64,000 nt of DNA from NCBI GenBank assembly GCA_036675345.1, contig JAKFFE010000022.1:317236-381235 (forward strand), read 5' to 3'. This document shows positions 61,239 to 64,000 of this stretch, piece by piece (positions within the stretch are counted from its first letter, which is position 1; each line of letters begins with the position of its first letter). The translations under genes were made by a program, and so were the position numbers. This DNA comes from JALYOC01 sp036675345 (GTDB lineage: Bacteria > Myxococcota > Myxococcia > Myxococcales > Myxococcaceae). The notes beneath the pieces were generated by a model. The model saw nothing but the letters and a program-made list of their open reading frames with translations. It was not told the DNA's origin and did not search any database.

Positions 61239-61260
61239 GCGGCGCAGCTTAGCCGCCGCA
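61238..61260 (-). promoter_or_regulatory. Hairpin abutting the methyltransferase start codon
   Basis: On the minus strand TGCGGCG pairs with CGCCGCA around a nine-base loop; the last base of the second arm is the A of the ATG. This is a perfect 7-bp stem. It could hide the start codon and make translation depend on ribosomes or unfolding, or mark the end of the vWA transcript. Confidence 0.4.
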
Positions 61261-61297
61261 CGGTGGCCCACCACCTCTGCCAAGCTTCGCCTGGGCG

Positions 61298-62092
61298 CTA
61301 TGGCGCGCCGAATCCGCCCAGCGCTCCGGCGCCGAAGGCGGCGGCGCTCTGGCTGGCGCGGACCGCGGACTGGGAGAACATCTGGAACGCCCCGCGGATC
61401 TCCGCCGCCGAGTTGCCGGGGGTGAGGATCCACTTGTCGTCGATCCCCATCTGCCGGAACACCTTGCGGAAGGAGGTCTGGCCATCGGCGATCCCCATCG
61501 CCGCCACGATGTGCAGCTCGGTCTTCTTCAGATCCTCCACCAGCCGGGCCACGTCCTTGGCGGTGTGGCGGGTGGAGTGGAGGTCCGCGCCGTCGGTGAT
61601 CAACAGGGTCACGGTGCGGGCCATCACCCCGTTCTGGGCAAACTCCTGGGCCTTGGCCAGCACCGTGCCCAGCAGGACCACCGACTGGTCATAGAGCGGG
61701 GTGCCCTGCTGGGGATCGTAGTTGGTGGCGTCCAGGAGGGTGGCGGAGGCCACCGGCCGGAACGGGTTGAGCACCTCTCCGTTGAGGAAGCGGGTGTGGA
61801 ACAAGATGGCGTCCTTCTGCCTGGAGGACACCAGGGCGTTGACCACCAGGTTGTGCCCCTGGCGCACCAGCTCCGCGTTGCCCCCGGACTGCATCGAGCC
61901 GGAGTCGTCGGGCATCACCGTGACCAGCACCACCTCGCTGGCCTGGACGTCGTCCACGCAGATCCCCAGGCCGGCCTGGATCTGGGCGCCCAGGTCCACC
62001 ACGGTCAGGGTCTGCATCGATCCGGGGGAGAGGACTCCGTCGGCCTGCGCCGACTCCAGCAACGTCTGTACGGTCTTGGATGAGCGGCTCAT
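61298..62092 (-). CDS. von Willebrand factor A domain protein
   Basis: A 264-residue cytoplasmic protein. The vWA domain has a complete metal-ion-dependent adhesion site: DDSGSM (Asp62, Ser64, Ser66), a Thr in QQGTPLYD and the Asp in LLITDGADLH. The C-terminus is Ala/Gly-rich (GAGALGGFGAP). Intracellular vWA proteins usually assemble complexes or act with AAA or kinase partners; none is adjacent. It starts two bases after the nicotinamidase-like stop, so the two are co-translated. Confidence 0.85.
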   Translation of the reverse strand: MSRSSKTVQTLLESAQADGVLSPGSMQTLTVVDLGAQIQAGLGICVDDVQASEVVLVTVMPDDSGSMQSGGNAELVRQGHNLVVNALVSSRQKDAILFHTRFLNGEVLNPFRPVASATLLDATNYDPQQGTPLYDQSVVLLGTVLAKAQEFAQNGVMARTVTLLITDGADLHSTRHTAKDVARLVEDLKKTELHIVAAMGIADGQTSFRKVFRQMGIDDKWILTPGNSAAEIRGAFQMFSQSAVRASQSAAAFGAGALGGFGAP

Positions 62093-62094
62093 GG

Positions 62095-63147
62095 TTACAG
62101 GCTCCAGTGGGTGAGGGGATCGGTGGACTTGACCAGGTGCATTCCGGCGCGCGCGAACCGCTGCAGCGCGTCGTCCGCCTGGGCGGTGAAGTCGGCGGCG
62201 AAGCCTCCCTTGCCGTCGGGCACGGTGACCGAGGACATGCAGTCGGTGAGGATGAACACCTTCTTCGCCAGCGCCGGATCCTGGGCCACGATCTCGGTGA
62301 GCAGATCGTCGATGGTGCTCTTGACGCAGTGGCTGGCCGCCTGCCCGGCGATGATCACCGCGTCGGAGGAGATCAAGGTCTTGAGGAACTGGGTGTTCCG
62401 CTGCGCCAGCGGCTGGCCGTCGAAGCGCGAGAGCACCTCTGGACGCAGCACCGAGTAGTTCTCGGTCAGCGGGTTGCCGCCCTTGACCTCCACCCAGCTC
62501 TGCACCCCGCGAGCGAAGGAGTGGAACATCCGGGCCTCGTGGATGATCCCGGCCAGCGCGTGGCCGTCACTGCCCAGCACGCAGTGGGGCGGCCACAGGT
62601 ACAGCTTGTACTTGCCGGCCTTCTCCAGCTCCGCGCAGTAGTGCCGCACCTGCTTGAGCAGCCACGGGTAGTTTCCGTTGCACAGCCAGCGGACCATCGC
62701 CGGGTTGGGGCGCACCTGCCCGGAGTCGATCTCCGCCAGGGTCAGCTCGCGGTAGGGCGTCAGCGGGTTGTCAGAGGCGTCCACCCAGAAGGAAGGGAAG
62801 AAGATCTGGTACGCGAAGTGGGTGTCCATCGTCGCGGTGATGTGGGTGAGGTTGGGGAGGTTCTTGTAGATGAACTGGGCGATCCGCCGGTTGTCGTCGA
62901 TCGCTCCCTGGCCACTGCGGCCACCCACGTAGAGGGACCCTTCGGGGAAGCAGAAGTCCCGCTGCACGTCGATCAGCAGCAGGTGGAGGTTGAGTTCGTC
63001 GGCCGCGGAGGCCGGGACGGCGTGCTTCTTTCGCCAGGTGGAGGCCTCGGTGAACACCCGCTGTTGATCGGGGCCGTAGTGGAACCTCTCCGCGTTGGCC
63101 GGCGAGTACAGCGAGGGGACCGGCAGCTCACTTCGGATCAACGCCAT
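62095..63147 (-). CDS. Nicotinamidase-like cysteine hydrolase (isochorismatase superfamily), long form
   Basis: A 350-residue hydrolase. The triad of the nicotinamidase family can be traced: Asp60 in LLIDVQRDF, Lys222 in WVEVKGGNP and Cys274 in AASHCVKSTI. Metal ligands are likely Asp108 and His110 (TMDTH) and His188 (LWPPHCVLGSDG). The WPxHCV motif is typical of nicotinamidases rather than isochorismatases. It is about 140 residues longer than PncA, with an N-terminal extension and an insertion near 115-180. The predicted reaction is nicotinamide to nicotinate, or a related amide. It lies 19 bases after the damaged upstream gene. Confidence 0.82.
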   Translation of the reverse strand: MALIRSELPVPSLYSPANAERFHYGPDQQRVFTEASTWRKKHAVPASAADELNLHLLLIDVQRDFCFPEGSLYVGGRSGQGAIDDNRRIAQFIYKNLPNLTHITATMDTHFAYQIFFPSFWVDASDNPLTPYRELTLAEIDSGQVRPNPAMVRWLCNGNYPWLLKQVRHYCAELEKAGKYKLYLWPPHCVLGSDGHALAGIIHEARMFHSFARGVQSWVEVKGGNPLTENYSVLRPEVLSRFDGQPLAQRNTQFLKTLISSDAVIIAGQAASHCVKSTIDDLLTEIVAQDPALAKKVFILTDCMSSVTVPDGKGGFAADFTAQADDALQRFARAGMHLVKSTDPLTHWSL

Positions 63148-63401
63148 GGCACTGCTCCTTTCGGGGTTACGACATCTGCAGCTGGAGGATTCGCTGGGTC
63201 TGGACCGCGATCAGCCCCCGGCCGTCGAACAGCAGAGGGGTGGCGGAGTCGACGAACGGCTCGGTGTCCGGGAACTCGCGGGTGACGGTGGGCACGCCTC
63301 CCACCAGTTCGACCCGGACCACTCCCCGGTCGGTGGGGACGAAGAGCAGCGGGCCGACCGCCACCGGATCGGCCTGCAGGGAGGTGAGCCACTCGGGGAG
63401 T

Positions 63402-63425
63402 CCGGCTCCGGCTCCGGCTCCGGTT
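63402..63425. repeat. CCGGCT hexanucleotide run
   Basis: Three perfect copies and one imperfect copy of CCGGCT encode an alternating Gly-Ala linker in the truncated propeller-like gene. The run is prone to slippage in frame. Confidence 0.7.
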
Positions 63426-63863
63426 GCGGCTCCGCCGACCGGTAGCGCGGAGTCCTCGAGTCGCCCAAGGACCCTGCCGGCTGCGTCCACCACCAGCAGG
63501 GACTGCCGGACCTGCGCGCGATCCCTGACGGTGGTGAAGATCCAGGCGTGGGTGTCACTGAGCGCAAAGCGGGCACCAAGCAACGTCCCTGCCAGCTGAA
63601 GGGCAGCAGGGTCTTCCCTCAGGCCCACCCGCAGGACGTCGAAGGTGAACAGCGTGGAGAAGTTCCCGGCCCGGTAGAAGCCGACCCCGAAGCTGTTGCC
63701 CACCGCAAAGCGGGTCTGGCCCTCCAGCACGGCGCCCACCCGCACGGGGCCCAGGGGGGCGTCGCGGTACAGCCCACCGGCGTTCAGCCAGTACAAATGC
63801 CGGTCGTTCGCTGCGAGTTGCTCCGCAGACAGGGCCGGGCCCGCCCCCGAGGGAGGCCGGATA

Positions 63864-63881
63864 TTATTATGATCATAATAA
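63864..63881. repeat. 18-bp AT-only-flanked palindrome at the IS junction
   Basis: TTATTATGATCATAATAA is a perfect 18-bp palindrome, the most AT-rich spot in the window, sitting between the truncated gene and the IS end. It may be the target site of the insertion (including a target duplication) or a terminator that was used as target. Confidence 0.7.
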
Positions 63882-64000
63882 GGTTCCTCCGGGTTCTACA
63901 TGGGTATCAGCCGGGGGTTGGGTACAGCTCAAGCCCACCGCAGTGGAAGTAGATGGCCATCTTGAAGTGGTCCTTGTTCCGGAAGCCGTACGCCCGCTTC
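63882..64000 (-). mobile_element. End of an insertion sequence (continues beyond the window)
   Basis: The segment from about 63882 (GGTTCCTCCGGGTTCT, possible terminal inverted repeat) to the window end contains the 3' end of a transposase gene and its short downstream flank. An AT-rich target next to a GG-start terminus fits ISL3-like elements, but the family call needs the missing part. Confidence 0.5.
63907..64000 (-). CDS. Transposase, C-terminal 30 residues only
   Basis: The last 30 codons before the TGA at 63909-63907 read Lys-Arg-Ala-Tyr-Gly-Phe-Arg-Asn, then KDHFKMAIYFHCGGLELYP. The GFRN-x-x-x-F tail followed by a hydrophobic end looks like the C-terminus of DDE transposases of the ISL3 type. 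The gene enters from beyond the right edge. Confidence 0.5.
   Translation of the reverse strand, partial: KRAYGFRNKDHFKMAIYFHCGGLELYPTPG

Larger units (their letters stand above)
63167..63881 (-). pseudogene. Beta-propeller-like gene truncated at its 5' end by an insertion sequence
   Basis: The frame from about 63881 down to the stop at 63167 encodes strand-rich sequence with repeat-like motifs (LLVVDAAGRVLG, LLFVPTDRGVVRVELVGG, LIAVQTQRILQLQ) like a beta-propeller blade set. No ATG or GTG starts it: the only in-frame candidate is a TTG at 63796, and coding-like sequence (SAEQLAANDRH) continues upstream of that to the IS end, where a stop interrupts it. It is best read as the C-terminal remainder of a longer gene. 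A (CCGGCT) hexamer run at 63402-63425 encodes a Gly-Ala stretch. It may once have led the nicotinamidase-vWA operon. Confidence 0.55.

Noticed and set aside
62095..63147. Calling the hydrolase an isochorismatase
   Set aside because: The WPPHCV motif and Asp-x-His metal site are those of nicotinamidases; no isochorismate-pathway gene is nearby.

Overview
This is a high-GC chromosomal window from what is most likely a member of the Myxococcota. The best single clue is the 1,096-residue surface protein at 37204-40494 (minus), which ends in a Cys-Gly-Cys / hydrophobic stretch / Arg-rich tail of the MYXO-CTERM type. Many lipoproteins, dense ATGA/GTGA start-stop overlaps and a chemosensory operon with a HEAT-repeat partner fit that assignment. 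No genus can be given from the sequence alone. No rRNA, tRNA, CRISPR array or replication origin was seen, and no gene-free stretch exceeds 300 bases.

Left part (1-26402), mostly accessory and transport functions. A lipoprotein cut by the window edge is followed by a short plus-strand operon (membrane-fused spermidine-synthase-like protein, lytic transglycosylase, 57-residue CxxC protein). On the minus strand come a lone receiver protein and a three-gene membrane glycosyltransferase cluster (two ceramide-glucosyltransferase-like enzymes and a small membrane protein). Next is a large minus-strand phosphate region: TPR protein, lipoprotein, PhoB-like regulator, PhoR-like kinase, metallophosphoesterase, second PhoB-like regulator, phosphate-selective porin, pstS-pstC-pstA-pstB-phoU and a repeat-containing unknown protein. 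A well-formed Pho box lies upstream of pstS. A CpdA-like phosphoesterase and a compact arsR-acr3-arsC operon follow. Facing away from the ars operon are a TonB-dependent receptor and a beta-helix-like lipoprotein with a possible weak Pho box.

Middle part (26598-48694), the housekeeping block on the plus strand. It runs yceD-rpmF-plsX-fabH-fabD-fabG-acpP-fabF, rpiB, glyA-nrdR-ribD-(STAS protein)-ribE-ribBA-ribH-nusB and an aminopeptidase-N-domain-like protein: ribosome assembly, fatty acid/phospholipid synthesis, serine-glycine interconversion, riboflavin synthesis and transcription antitermination. Minus-strand genes (DUF1801 protein, Bor-like lipoprotein, coiled-coil membrane protein, fibronectin-type surface protein, FMN reductase-like protein) interrupt it on either side of rpiB. 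Several promoters here share a -10 box followed directly by a GC-only discriminator, and acpP and fabF are separated by a stack of three hairpins.

Right part (48777-64000). A tightly packed chemosensory operon (receiver, CheA, two CheW-like proteins, HEAT-repeat protein, CheR, CheB, receiver) lacks any chemoreceptor gene and continues by start-stop overlap into an ABC exporter. Converging on it is a minus-strand set made of a nicotinamidase-like hydrolase, a von Willebrand A protein and a 730-residue methyltransferase with a long unassigned C-terminal part. This is the strongest candidate in the window for an undescribed system. Its upstream flank is damaged: a beta-propeller-like gene has lost its 5' end next to an AT-rich palindrome and the end of an insertion sequence, whose transposase tail runs off the window.
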